A DNA stretch of 64,000 nt from Ptychodera flava. Its lineage: Eukaryota; Hemichordata; Enteropneusta; Ptychoderidae. Positions within the stretch are counted from its first letter, which is position 1; each line of letters opens with the position of its first letter. Positions 18,090 through 30,573 of this stretch are shown here, in pieces. The position numbers were made by a program, and so were the translations under genes. The stretch lies in NCBI RefSeq assembly GCF_041260155.1, contig NC_091938.1, forward strand, positions 14,995,719 through 15,059,718, given 5' to 3'. The notes beneath the pieces were generated by a model. That model was not told the DNA's origin, made no database searches, and saw only the letters and a list, made by a program, of their open reading frames with translations.

Positions 18090-19260
18090 TGCTTTTTGCT
18101 CATTTGCATAATTAATGATTTTAGAAAAAAACTGATATATATTGACAACGACTGCACACAATTTAATGAGATTCGCTAAAAATGTTGATCACACCAAGAT
18201 ATATCAGCTTTGAAAGATATTAAGGGGTGACCTGAAAGATAATTACTAATTTGCATGTTTAATGAAATTTCCTAATTAGGAGTATATATCTGGATTTACT
18301 TGATCAAAATTGACAAAACTTGGTATGCATATTGAAGATACTATGATTTAACGTTATTGAATGTCATTAAGCATTTTACTTCATCCAAATCCTAATTTGC
18401 ATATTTAATGACCTTTTGAAATTAAGGCTATATATTTGAAGTTACATTACCAAAATTGATGAAACTTGCTTTGTACATTAAAGATACTATGATAGAATAT
18501 GATTAAATGTCATTAAGCATTTTTACATCAGCCAATTCCTAATTTGCATATTTTATGAACTTTCCTAATTAGGGGTATTTATCTGAATTGACGAGACCAA
18601 AGTTGATGAAACTGGCTATGTACATTAAAGATACTATAATAGAACATTATTGAAAGTCATTAAGCATTTGAAGTTTAGCCAATTCCTTATTTGCATATTT
18701 AATGAACTTTCATAATCAGGGATATTTATCTGTATTGACAAGACCAAAGTTGACGAAAGATACTATTATGTAGGCTAACTTTATTGAAAGGCATTAAGCA
18801 TTTTTGCTTCAGCCAATTCCTAATTTGTGTATTTAATGAACTTTCCTAATTAGGGATATATACTTGGATTTATTTGATCAAAATTGGCATAACATGCTAT
18901 GTACATTGATGATTATACCAGGTTATATCAATATTGGAAGTCATTTCGCATTTAAGTTTTCATGTCAGCTAATTTATAGTTTGCATATCTAATGAGCTTT
19001 CAAAGTTTGGAATATATAGTGTGAAGGACTTAACCAAGGGCAATTACACTTGCTATATAAAGTGGTGATACAATGACAGCAGTCAAAAAAATTAATATTT
19101 TTTTCAGCTAATTACATATTTCAATACTTAATGACCTATAGAGTTAATCTGTGGTGAATTATGTTCATTATGTTGATCATAATACTTTCAATGAAGTTGC
19201 AAACATGTGGCAAAGGTTCAAATTTACACATACATTTAACTGCAATATATAATGAAACAC
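18090..19260. repeat. Tandem array, about eight units of ~147 bp
   Basis: The anchor CTAATTTGCATATTTAATGA recurs in degenerate form at about 18100, 18249, 18396, 18543, 18690, 18823, 18979 and 19113, so most steps are 147 bp. Units also share GTCATTAAGCATTT and AAAGATACTAT. Later units are more diverged. Each good unit carries an octamer-like ATTTGCAT next to a TAAT core. Confidence 0.88.
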
Positions 19261-22200
19261 GTGAGCATTTACAGTTCATATTTGGTTGTCATAGGGCGGC
19301 AGCTCCTAAAAGATGGCAACTTCTAAATGATTAGCGACACAACAAGCCAGTCGTGAATGTTTTGACGATCCAATTTCAGGTTAGTACGGATCACAAATAG
19401 CAGCATATATCGAGTGTTACAATCTACAGCATGAGTTATGGCAGGCCTGTAGTCATTATCAAATAAAAGTGATAAAAAGTCACGGTCAAGCTCGCTTGTC
19501 AGAGATCGCCCGCCCATTTACGTTTGTTCATTTCAATGATCATGGGGGCAGACAGTAGTTTTGATCAGAATCCCAAGACTACATTTGGTAGCATAATCCG
19601 AGTCATACGAGTCGTGTCGGCGAGCTGTGTATTTATAGTTGCTTTGGCACATACCGAATGTTTTATTTGAGACATTTTTGCGCGTTTGAACCAGGTACAG
19701 TGGATACATTTCTTAATGTCCAACATCTCTTGGAGAAGATCCGGCCGTCCCGTATACATAATGTTCCACTGGAGGTCACATAGCAATAGCGAATACATGA
19801 GTACCGCGACGTACCTCTACATGTTCAACATGAAAGGCAGAGACAGAAACAGCATCGTGGAAGGAAGAAAACGAAAAAGGTCATCGAAAGTCCAAAATAA
19901 CCACATCGATGTTCACGAGTGTAAAAGATAGCTGCGAATGTCAGACAAAAAATCATACTACAGCCCAACTGTAACGTCAATACCGATACTGATGACACGA
20001 AATGTTTTGGGATAGCCCTCGACGAAAACAGCGGCTTATATGATATGACGTTCTTGTCGTAACCTTCAAGTTTTCTCAAATTCTCTCCCTTGACTTTTTT
20101 GCCGCTGACTGGCATTTGGCTCTGTCAGTCAAAATGACCCAAGAAACGTTCTTCACCTCAGAATTGTCGTAAAGAGCGAAGACAAACTATTGTCTTAGAA
20201 ACGCCCGGAGTTGAGTTGTTAGTGTTAATCTGTTTTCAAGGCGCCTGAAGTTCAAAAACTAGCAGCTGATTGAATTACAGCATGGATGTCTTTTTTGCCC
20301 TCATGATCACAGACACTGCCAATCTATATCGACATATAAATGCTTTTTTTAGTTGTGTTGTTAACCGATATTCCATTCGCTATGTCACTCATTATAGGGA
20401 TCGCTCAATCAGAACCTTCGGCGGCTATGAACTCTTTCCAAGATCGAATGGTAATATAAAATTACATTTTATTTGCGCTTGTGTAGACATCAAGATGCCG
20501 TAGCAGTCCCGACAGTTAGGTCGAACAGTTAATACGCTGTCTAAATCTTACAGCTAATCCGTCATAATTATTCATAATCCCTTCCTGGGCACTCCTCAAG
20601 TTTATTTAGTCATTGACCACTGTGTACACATTGTGCTCTGAGAGGAAACATCGCTCCCGAAAATCGCCCTTTTTAGTTTTATTTCAACCAATGACATTGA
20701 TTTCAGTGAGTGAAAATACTGTTTGGGCTGAAAAGTTGATAGCACTATCTCGTTTTGGTGTTTATCTGTCGAGTAAATTGTTTATGGCTATTCATAAAGA
20801 AAAAACTGAACCAATTTACTAAATCGCCCTTTTATCCGTTCGGCATTTTGTCACTTTGCAGCACGCTCAAAAGAGTTTAACTCGAGACCGTGTGAACGGA
20901 AGTCTACCAGATTTTCACAGATGTTTGTCGAATAAGTTTAGTTCTAAAACCGTGTCTCAGTTTTTTAATGTAAGTCTTTAGAGTCGAGTTATCGCTGCTT
21001 AATTAGACGGCATTGTGAGACTAATCGGTTGATAAACTTTGATTCAGCACTGTAGAAAAACTAAGGCTTTTTTCTAAAAAAATCTGAGACACGTTTTTGT
21101 AGCCAGTATTCTGAAGTGCAATTACTCGTTGGCACCTAGACGATAGCATCCTTTCGCTCCGACTTGAATTTTTTACATCAGTTTACCGAATTTCTTTACA
21201 CTTTCACGAAAATCTTCACGAAAATTAATCGCCCATTAATTTTCTTGATCAAACAAAAAAATTCATAGAAATAGCTTTCAAGTGATATATAATACTTGGG
21301 TGGAAATACACAACTTGATGGCAAATTTCACGTTAGAAAAGCAGTCGTCGCAAAGGTGGAAAGCAAAGGTTATTTGAACACGTATCGTATGCTTAGCTTG
21401 GTTCCGTGAGAACATCAATGGTTCTGGTGTAATATAGATAAATCCACAAAACATGATTCGCTGAATTCTCGCAGAATATGGATCAATATACCGCAAAAAT
21501 CCCAAGTTTGCATGATGTACACGCTTGCTGTGCGAGCTTTGTTTATAGTAGAATCATCGAAAGTGGCGGCGTTACCCCTGAAAGTTGCTAGAATAATGCT
21601 TTTGGTAACGGATGGGTTGGCTAACTTTGAATTAAGGATGAAGTACAAACTCCGAAATGTATTTTTTTTAAATTAATGTGACAGCCAGTCAGTTAATGCG
21701 TAATTATCAATTCCAGCACTGCGTGCACTCTGTTCTGCAGTGGTGCACTATATCTTATCGTCACTGAACGTCACCATAGATTTTTCGTAAGATATCAATT
21801 CCTACGATCGCCCATGGATGATGACTCAGAAGTGGTGCACTATAACTTATCGTCACTGAACTTTTATTCACTATGCATCTTTATCTTCTTAGGTATATAA
21901 GTGAACTTAACACATTGGTCTTTTACTAAATGGCCAGAATTGTGCTGGTCTGGCTCACCGTTTCATTTCTGCCACTGGGTGCGCTGTGCTCAAGAAAAAC
22001 GTCCGGTGTACTGCATGCGGCAGCATCTTGTTTTAAAAGAACTTTGGGTGATTATTATGAGGGACAAGCCACAAGGGGAGGATATATTTTATAAAATTGC
22101 CCTTTTAAAGGGTGACATTTTGCAAACTTAGCCTTGGGAGGGTGATATTTTGTTTAATTAATACAAGTGTACAGTGTGTTGTTTATAGAATTTAAAATCT

Positions 22201-23600
22201 TTTCACAACTATCCTATAAAGAGAATTGTAAAAGCTCTCCCACAGTACATACATTAAGCTGCATTCACAATTACTGGAGAGGCGGGGGTTGGAGAAATAA
22301 GGGGGATTTAAAATTTATGAGGGTAGTAGAGGGGCATTTAAAAGGTTTGCACAGAGTCATAGGGGATATGAAAATATTTTAAATCCCTTTTTAAATTTTC
22401 AGATTTCACAGTTTGGTGTGTAATTCTTTGAAAAAATTAAGAGTGCTATGTAATCAAAAGGTCGTAATGTAATTATTATTAAAAAATTTCCATTTCATAG
22501 TATTTTTTATAGAAATTAAGTGACGTCGACATTCATACTATTTCAGATTTATTCAGAATAAAAGTCATTTCATTAGTGAAATCTAACTCATCATCAACAA
22601 TAGTATGTACATATGGAGGCTTTTTTCACAAGTTGCATATTGTGAGTTTCGGCATCCTGTCGGGAGATCGTAAGAAACTGTAGTTGATACATTGAACAGA
22701 AATATTGAAAACTATCAAGAGTGGCAGCTTCTGTCATCTGATATGATGTCAGCTCGTTGCTTTTTCATTCGTCAACGATACAAATCGAAAAGCACAGTAC
22801 ACATACACAGACTGTGTTGGAAAGCGATATACCAGGCAGTTCAACATGCCATGGGGAGTAGAATGAGCCAATACACTGAAAAAAATACTGCCCCAAATCG
22901 TAAAAGATAACACAGCCACTACCCCTGTATATGCCACTTGAATGGTGGTAAATAATAATAATTACAGCAGTAGCAATATAAATTGGGGTTGATACAAGGA
23001 GAAGTACTGGCAGACATATCAGAAATTCTCTTTAATTTTGTTGACTTCAATGTTTGGCCATATGACTAGGGAGATTTGAAAACGTCTGATCATATAGAGG
23101 GGGATTCGAAATGTTTCTAAATGTGAGAGGGATCTAAACTAAATAAGATTTAAATTGCGATTCGCCTATGACTAGGAGTGGGATTGTCGATCGTCGGCAT
23201 CCTGAGGTCACTGTGAGGTGTTGCAAGTGAGACTACGTAACGCACGGCACGGTTCCCTGCCTCATTGGATATCGTGTGGCCCGCCAACGATTTATACAAA
23301 TAAAAGCGTGTTTTTGACAAAGGGAAGACGGCACTTGAAAAGGGGAGTCATACTATTTTACATAGAGCATAGAAAGGGTCACCGAAAATTTGAAAAATAT
23401 CATTCCCATCAAAAAGTTTTGTTTCAGTGTGTACAATTATTCCAAGAATTTTGTGTTATTCTCCGCTCATTTCCTATTGGAAAGTAAGCGCACTTTTGTA
23501 TGAATACACATTTATTTCTTGTTATATCAGCTTTTTGTATTGACAAGTCTGTAAGACTTGTCTTTACCGGAATAGTAAGTAGACCAGCTTATACGCGTAG
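19261..23600. other. Long stretch without a supported gene
   Basis: Contains a short direct repeat (GTGGTGCACTATA.CTTATCGTCACTGAAC near 21741 and 21833). From about 22060 to 23200 there are runs of G-rich, MITE-like text (GGGGGATTTAAAATTT and similar) whose ends I cannot place. The 96-codon minus frame at 20115-19825 has one hydrophobic stretch but no domain match. Confidence 0.5.
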
Positions 23601-23606
23601 TAGTTA

Positions 23607-23622
23607 TTATTTATTTGTTTGT

Positions 23623-23665
<43 letters not shown>

Positions 23666-23690
23666 TTATTATTGACTGATTTATTTATTT
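23607..23690. repeat. (TTTA)n microsatellite
   Basis: About 80 bp of TTTA with a few interruptions. Confidence 0.95.
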
Positions 23691-23899
23691 AATGGAAGTC
23701 ACAGGATCAAACTGCAGACGTGGAAACAAACAAATAAGGATTATTTGAATGCAGCGGTCATCTGACACTAGACGTGATTACTCTCCTATTCAGCGCTATA
23801 AAGTGCGTGCATGTGACACTACATGTAATAAATTAGACTTTGTCCGTAAGAAGTTCACTAACTGCCACTTGTTAGTCCTCATAAACGTAGTCCGGGGAC

Positions 23900-24275
23900 T
23901 AGCGGTTTTGATCATGTCTGTGTGTCCCGTGCGTCCGTGCGTCCGTCACCAAGCAATTCTCAGAAATGTGTGAACCGATTTCTTTCAAAGTTGGGAAAAG
24001 AACATTGACCGATGTCATACATATGCATGTCGATTTGTTTCACAATACGATTCAATATGGATCCAAATTTGTTACGATTCTTTCATGTCCACAGCCGTAA
24101 CTCAGACAAATTTCATCCAATATCGTTCAAAATTGGTTCAAGGACATTGACCTATGTCATACATATGCACATCAATGTCTTTCGTGATACAATCCAATAT
24201 GGCCGCCTGACGGCCATTTTGTAACGTTTGTTTTCATGTTCAGAGCCATAACTCAGACACGTCTCAACATATTTT
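23900..24275. repeat. Degenerate tandem repeat, unit about 130-140 bp
   Basis: Successive units share GACATTGACC.ATGTCATACATATGCA, TTGTTTCA...ATACAATCCAATATGG and CAGCCGTAACTCAGACA-like words. The array is split by the LTR element at 24276-27062; its next unit resumes at 27063 (TTGGTACAAGGACATTGACC). Confidence 0.75.
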
Positions 24276-24995
24276 AGTCACGTAGCGTGGCTTGATATAG
24301 CAGTAGGCGTATAAGAGACGGCACGATACACCGAAATATATTTCAAGTCGTAGCACTTTATTCAGCTGAGTAACATAAGTTACACGGTAAAACTTCTATG
24401 TCTCACTAGTCTAATAATAGGCGTCGGTCACGGTCAGTGTCGTCTCGAGCGTCGCAACAGGTTCTCCAAAGACGTGGTCCACCACAGTCAAACAGACTGG
24501 GCTTCTCACTAAAGTCGGTACGTCAAAGTCTCAGAGCGTCTACATCTCTGTACAGGAACACGTCAAGACGTGAAGCGAAGCGAAGTGAAGTGAAGTGTCT
24601 CTCTGTCTAGAATGTGTACAACTTAAATCGTCTCTAAATCTGCATATTGTCATGCTTTTGGTATGCATCTATAATGAGGAACGTCACTCAAATCTAAGTA
24701 CAAGGTTAACAGGATGGAAGTATCTCTCAACGCCGAGCATGGCTGAGACTATCTGTCAACATAGCGTCCGGTCAACGTTAATGACTTAAACAGTTGTCAA
24801 AACAATACGTTCACTAAAGACGGATGAACGGTTACATCAAAGGTCACGAAAATAAACAAGGGAGTCGTTCTCACGATGCACCACGTGCAGAAGAGGTTAC
24901 TATAGGTCACTGTCGGTCATTCATTGTCAGTCATACAAACTAAATTCAAGTCATAAAATATCATATAATATTAACTATCGAGTGGCTACGTCACA
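24276..24995 (-). repeat. LTR (720 bp), copy at left
   Basis: Direct repeat of 26344-27062. Ends are CACGTAGC and GCTACGTCACA, an imperfect terminal inversion. Confidence 0.85.
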
Positions 24996-26343
24996 CCTCC
25001 CAACCAAGATCGAAAGGCGTCCTCGCTCGATCTACAAATCAAAAATTAACAAAACAATAAAACAAAACAAAAATCAACAAAGTCCAAAATCATAAGAATA
25101 CAACAGAAAGTAATCAATGAATACAGGTGTTACAAAACACTGTGAAGTAGAGTTCACTACAGTTGTGATCATTTCTCAGAGTTCGCTGCATATTCGATTT
25201 TAAATCCAATGTTGTCAATACTCTCAAATGATGATTCAAATTCAATATCACAGAGTCTGTTTGTAAACAATAACTACAGAGTCATTGAAGATGTTTTCAT
25301 TGTCAATATCTCTCACTCGTACGCGGACTATATTCGCTTCTAACAGTTCACTGGCAAGCAGGTACTTACATAATGAAGGAGTTCCATTCAAGTGGGTTGA
25401 TTCTCGTATTGTCACTACAATATTACACATGTGTCCGTTTTCTTTTATCTTCGTCAATGTCCGTAAAAATGTCGTAATCTACACACACAGCTCATCCAGC
25501 TGTCCTGTCTGCTTGGCAGACACATCTGTCGTCTCGCACAGATTCACGCGGCTCCTCGAATTACCTTTCGGGCAACACCTCATCCGGGCCGGTTGCCAGT
25601 AATTCGCCTGGGTCGCAATTTCCTCGGTCCTCGTCAAGGCACGCGTGCCTAGAACCAGCATTCACTGGGTGATCATCATCACTATCACACACGTCGTCAT
25701 TTTCAGCACCCAAATTCGATACACATACAATAACATCATCGTCGTCAGAAACTTCAAAACACATCTCCCCGGCATTACAAATTACCTTCGGGTCAACCCC
25801 TCCTGTGGCCGGTTGACAGTAATAAGCCTCTGCCGGACCTCGGTCTTCGTCCACTACAGACCGGAACGTGGGCTGATGATCGTCTCCGCGCGCTGGAATC
25901 ATCACCCGGTTACTACTGCTACTGTCGTCTACTGCTACACGCGCCATAGTCGTCGTCGGTAACAATGTGAATTACATCAACAGTTCATTACAGGTTCACA
26001 TTCACATGTCTCTTCTTAATAAGCACAAATTCTCAGATCGTTCAATGTCCGTATTTCTGCTGCAAATTCTCGTAGATAGGCAGGCAATATTTCAACGTCG
26101 TCACCAAGTCTTCCATGAAATCTTGATGGAGTTACAACAGTTCTGGCTTCGGTATATCCGGCCATATCAGGATATCTTGAAACAGGGGTGTCGATTGATC
26201 GTTGTCTACGGCCTGGCATTATAATACAAGCAATGTTCGAGCAACACAAATGTACGTACCAATCCTTCGAAAGATGAGCGGCACCAAAATCACGTTGAGC
26301 AGAAGGCGCTGGCTTGAGTCGATCCCACCGCTGCCACCAAATA

Positions 26344-27062
26344 TGTCACGTAGCGTGGCTTGATATAGCAGTAGACGTATAAGAGACGGCACGATACACC
26401 GAAATATATTCTAAGTCGTAGCACTTTATTCAGCTGAGTAACATAAGTTACACGGTAAAACTTCTATGTCTCACACTAGTCTAATAATAGGCGTCGGTCA
26501 CGGTCAGTGTCGTCTCGAGCGTCGCAACAGGTTCTACAAAGACGTGGTCCACCACAGTCAAACAGACTGGGCTTCTCACTAAAGTCAGTACGTCAAAGTC
26601 TCAGAGCGTCTACATCTCTGTACAGGAATGCGTCAAGACGTGAAGCGAAGCGAAGTGAAGAAGTGTCTCTCTGTCTAGAATGTGTACAACTTAAATCGTC
26701 TCTAAATCTGCATGTTGTCATGCCTTTGGTATGCATCTATAATGAGGAACGTCACTCAAATCTAAGTACAAGGTTAACAGGATGGAAGTACTCTCAACGC
26801 CGAGCATGGCTGAGACTATCTGTCAACATAGCGTCCGGTCAACGTTAATGACTTAAACAGTTGTCAAAACAATACATTCACTGACGACGGATGAACGGTT
26901 ACATCAAAGGTCACGAAAATAAACAAGGGAGTCGTTCTCACGATGCACCACGTGCAGAAGAGGTTACTATAGGTCACTGTCGGTCATTCATTGTCAGTCA
27001 TACAAACTAAATTCAAGTCATAAAATATCATATAATATTAACTATCGAGTGGCTACGTCACA
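26344..27062 (-). repeat. LTR (719 bp), copy at right
   Basis: Direct repeat of 24276-24995. Followed by ACATATTTT, which also precedes the left LTR. Confidence 0.85.
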
Positions 27063-27439
27063 ACATATTTTATTCAAAGTTGGTACAAGGACATTGACCT
27101 ATTACATACATGTGCACATCAATTGGTTTCACGAGATTTGCTGTTCACTTGAAATTCATCATTACCAATCAGGAGATTTGTCGGTCACTTGACATTTGAA
27201 AAATTTGTAAAATTTTGATACATTTATCTGCCAATCATTACTGAACCATCCGCCATCCCCGGGTCATCAGGTAATGACATTCACAAGTGAAACGCAATCG
27301 ACGAATCGTTGCGGACGTTTGAATATTCAAAGGAACTTAAAAGATATTAAGTTGCTTCGCAAAATCGCAGAGATTTTCATCGATTTTTAGGTCTGTGTTG
27401 GTTCGTGAAAACGGTACGATTGTATTTCTTGATTATTCA

Positions 27440-28445
27440 CTTGTATTAAGCGGCGTCGTGACTGATTGCGATGTGTCCCTCGAGATTGCTCGCAATCGCT
27501 GTCAGTCTTTCCCCGTGATTCCAGGAGCAATGGTCCTGAAGGTATGAAACAACACAAGAGAGAGAAATTCTTTAAATTATATGAACATGAGAGATCGAAA
27601 AACCGTCCGTTCAACTTGAAAACTACTGCAGAAGTGATGAGGAGGAGTTATTTGAAATTTCAGGGTATGTTCATATTCAGACATTGTGCAATTGTGTAAT
27701 CATTGCGTCAGACTTCAATGGTTGCAATAGATATTCTATGAAAGAATTATCTGAAGAAAGATACCGTTGGAGTCATCAAGACGATGGCTACATCCACGGA
27801 AGAAATCAACCTGACATTGCATTGCAGTGGTTAGCTTGGATGGCATTTAAGAATAATGAGGGCATCCCACATGCCCATAACGGAGGTGAGAAGACAATTT
27901 GGCTGTAATTGGGTAGAGATGCATGGTTGCGGCTACTATGGCTACCTATCCTTGATGTTATTAAGACCCTGACATAGTACTTAACCAGAGCAGACCATAG
28001 CCAACCACTGCCAATGTACCCAAGACAGGATGTGATTTGACGTTCCCATGGCTTCAGTGTGATTGAAGTGTGTGAATACGACTTCAAGGAAGGTATTCCC
28101 AAAAACCAAGAGCTGCAAGGCTTCATCAAGTCCCTTGATCTACAGAGTCCCTGCCATCCAAGAAATGCATTCTTTGATGATCAACTCAATGCCACTATAC
28201 TTTACCATGAATGTCGTGATCATGAAGAAATTCACTTTGTCAGTTTCATTAGTCTGCGTCGCTACGTCAAGAAATACTGCAAGTACCCCATCAGACATCC
28301 AGTAGTCCGCAACAAGAGCTTCAGCTGTACTTTGGTCTCGCCAAATGCCGATTATTGCCACATCAGCAACTTTACAGTCCTGTTCTCCACCTCGGAGGGT
28401 ACAAGGAAGGGGTACAAGGTCATCAAAGTGTTTGACGTATGACAC
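27440..28445 (+). mobile_element. Polinton/Maverick-type DNA polymerase B fragment
   Basis: The + strand shows words of the protein-primed family B DNA polymerase: HAHNGGEKTI near 27870, and SLDLQSPCHPRNAFF with KYCKYPIRHP at about 28120-28300. Only part of the polymerase is present. No integrase, capsid genes or terminal repeats were seen nearby. It is a broken fragment with a few interruptions, of older age. Confidence 0.6.
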
Positions 28446-29970
28446 TGCAGAGAAAGTGTAGTATACAACAGAGAATCACACACAGCTAGGCTCTCTACTG
28501 TTTGCATCAACAGCTTCGTAAAGTTGAAACAAGAGTGTTTGATGTAAGAGGAAGATGACAAAGGTTGTTACATCCATGAGCACTGAGAGAGAACCGCAGA
28601 TATCATCTTTGTTTGAACAACTGTACACAGAAACTGAATTTTTTTATATGAAATATTGCCTACATTTCATCAGCAATGCATTAATGATGTTACCATTCAT
28701 GGCAATTTACATTATGCAGGCATTTTTAGTCAAAAGTTCAAGATTGTATCTAAAAGAAGAGAAATTTCATATTTCAAGTCTCTGTTCAACGGTAATCTTG
28801 CTCTAAATGTGCAAATTGTAAATATTACATTATCTGAACCCTTCACTTCTGGTAAACAAAAAATAATCGCTGGGGTTAACAAGAAAAAGTGACCGGGGGG
28901 GGGGTCATTCAAGATAAAAAAAAACATCGCTAGGGGTAACGGAGAGGGTACCGTGATACATAGAGAAAAAAAATCGCTAGTGTGAATGATAAAAGGGACG
29001 GGTACATCCAGAAAAAAATCTTGGGGTAATGAAAATACGAGGTGGGGAGGGAGGATTAACATCCAGAAAAAAATCACTTGGATAAAAAAACAGGGGGACG
29101 GTACTATTGTTGTTGTAGATCCGAATTAAAGAAAATCGTTGTGTCATTTCAAAAACAAGGAAGGGGGAGGGAGTGAGCGCTGGTGTAAATAAAAAATGGG
29201 TTGCTTTGATATTTGTGAGGATCAAGAAAAAAAGTGAAGGGTGGGAGAATACAGTTTCAAATACAGTTTACAAATTATTTTTGTGGTGATCCGGGAAAAA
29301 GGCTGGGGCAAATAAAAACACTTAGGAGAGAAAAACCGGTGATTATAATCGTTCATTTTAGGAAAAATACGAGCGTATCATGATGCAAAACTTTTCAGTG
29401 GTTTTATGGATGTCACAAAAAAGGAAGAGATATAAAAGGATACTGAGAAAAGAAAGTGAGCCGTGCTTGTTGAAAATGTGGAGTACTTGTTTGGTGGAAA
29501 AAGTCAAGATAGGAGTCGCTACCACACAAAGTTTGTTGAGTGGGTGGACAAAATAAAAAAAAGCTAGGGGGTCTTGGTATCCCGACTTTTCCGTGAGTAT
29601 TTCGCGAACTGCAAAATAACATAAAACAAAAACAAAAAACCCCAAAACCCCCATAAAACAAAACAGAACAAAAAAAACCCAAAAAAACGAGGGGTGATGA
29701 TTCTTAAGCTCTCTCATTATTTTTTGTCAAGTAAAAAAGTGAAGGGTGTGGTGATCCCAAACCTCACTCATTATTTTCATCATGGAGTCGATAGTGTACT
29801 GTATAACACGAAGAAAGTTGTAACCAACTCGAAACAGCTAAATTCCTCATAATTCCACGGGCACTAGGTCGTGTATTAAGAAAGTGAAGGGTTATCAATC
29901 TTGTGTATCCGGATGTTTCCTATTTTATTTCCCTGCGAACTGTAAGGCAGGCGGCCATATTAATCACTTA
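28446..29970. other. No gene; degenerate purine-rich repeats
   Basis: From about 28870 to 29760 the + strand alternates AAAAAAATCGCTAGGGG-like and GTGAAGGGGG-like words, a decayed tandem repeat. Frames on the minus strand here are Phe- and Pro-rich shadows of it. Confidence 0.55.
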
Positions 29971-30573
29971 GGGGCCATCGATGATAAAAGCTGACGCACA
30001 AGAAACGTAATTCCTTCGTTTTACCTGAAACCCCCTCCCTCCCCCTCAAAACGAAATCAATTTCGTATTATGATGCCGTTTCTGACAAACCCACACACAC
30101 ACCTCTGATCCGCACGCCCTTGAAAAAATACCGGAAGTGCACATTAAGGGAGCATTCGTTTTTTACGGGGGGAGGCGGTGGAATTTGAGCAACAAATGAA
30201 ATGTAAAAAGCGACTCCCCCTCCAAATCAAGAATCAACATTTTTGGTGAAATGCCAAAATCAAATTTCTTGCACAAACATCCACTTGTAACCACCCTAGT
30301 CTAATCAAGTACATTGATATCAATAATCAAGCGTACATAAATACACAGATTTAACTAGTTTTGTAATGGAAAAAAATTATTCATAGTTTCCTCTGACAAG
30401 ATAGTGAATTAACAATTCGGTGAAATTCCAAAATCAAATTTCTTGCTCACACATGCACTGGTAACTACCCTAGTCTGATCAAGTACATTAATATCAATAA
30501 TCAAGAGTCTATAAATACACAGACTTAGCTAGTTTTGTATTAAAAGAAATTATTCATAGCTTCTCTTAGATTA

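Larger units (their letters stand above)
24276..27062 (-). mobile_element. Short LTR retrotransposon (Ty3/gypsy-like), minus strand
   Basis: Two direct repeats (24276-24995 and 26344-27062) flank an internal region of about 1.35 kb. On the minus strand the LTR begins TGTGACGTAGCC. The internal side of 26343 reads TTTGGTGGCAGCGGTGGGAT, a primer-binding-site-like sequence common in animal gypsy elements, and a purine tract lies next to the other LTR. The internal region is too short for gag and pol, so it is a deletion derivative or non-autonomous; it is not a whole element. LTRs differ at roughly 2% of sites, so it is fairly young. Confidence 0.82.

Noticed and set aside
18090-19260. Regular array considered as CRISPR
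   Set aside because: Units are ~147 bp with no unique spacers, in clearly eukaryotic DNA; it is a satellite.
19825-20115. 96-codon minus frame with a hydrophobic segment, considered as a glycosyltransferase anchor exon
   Set aside because: It lies about 37 kb downstream of the sialyltransferase on its own strand, so it cannot be its N-terminus, and the frame stops without a matching donor.
25561-25965. 134-codon acidic minus frame inside the LTR element considered as a host gene
   Set aside because: It lies wholly between the LTRs and has no host-gene match; it belongs to the element.
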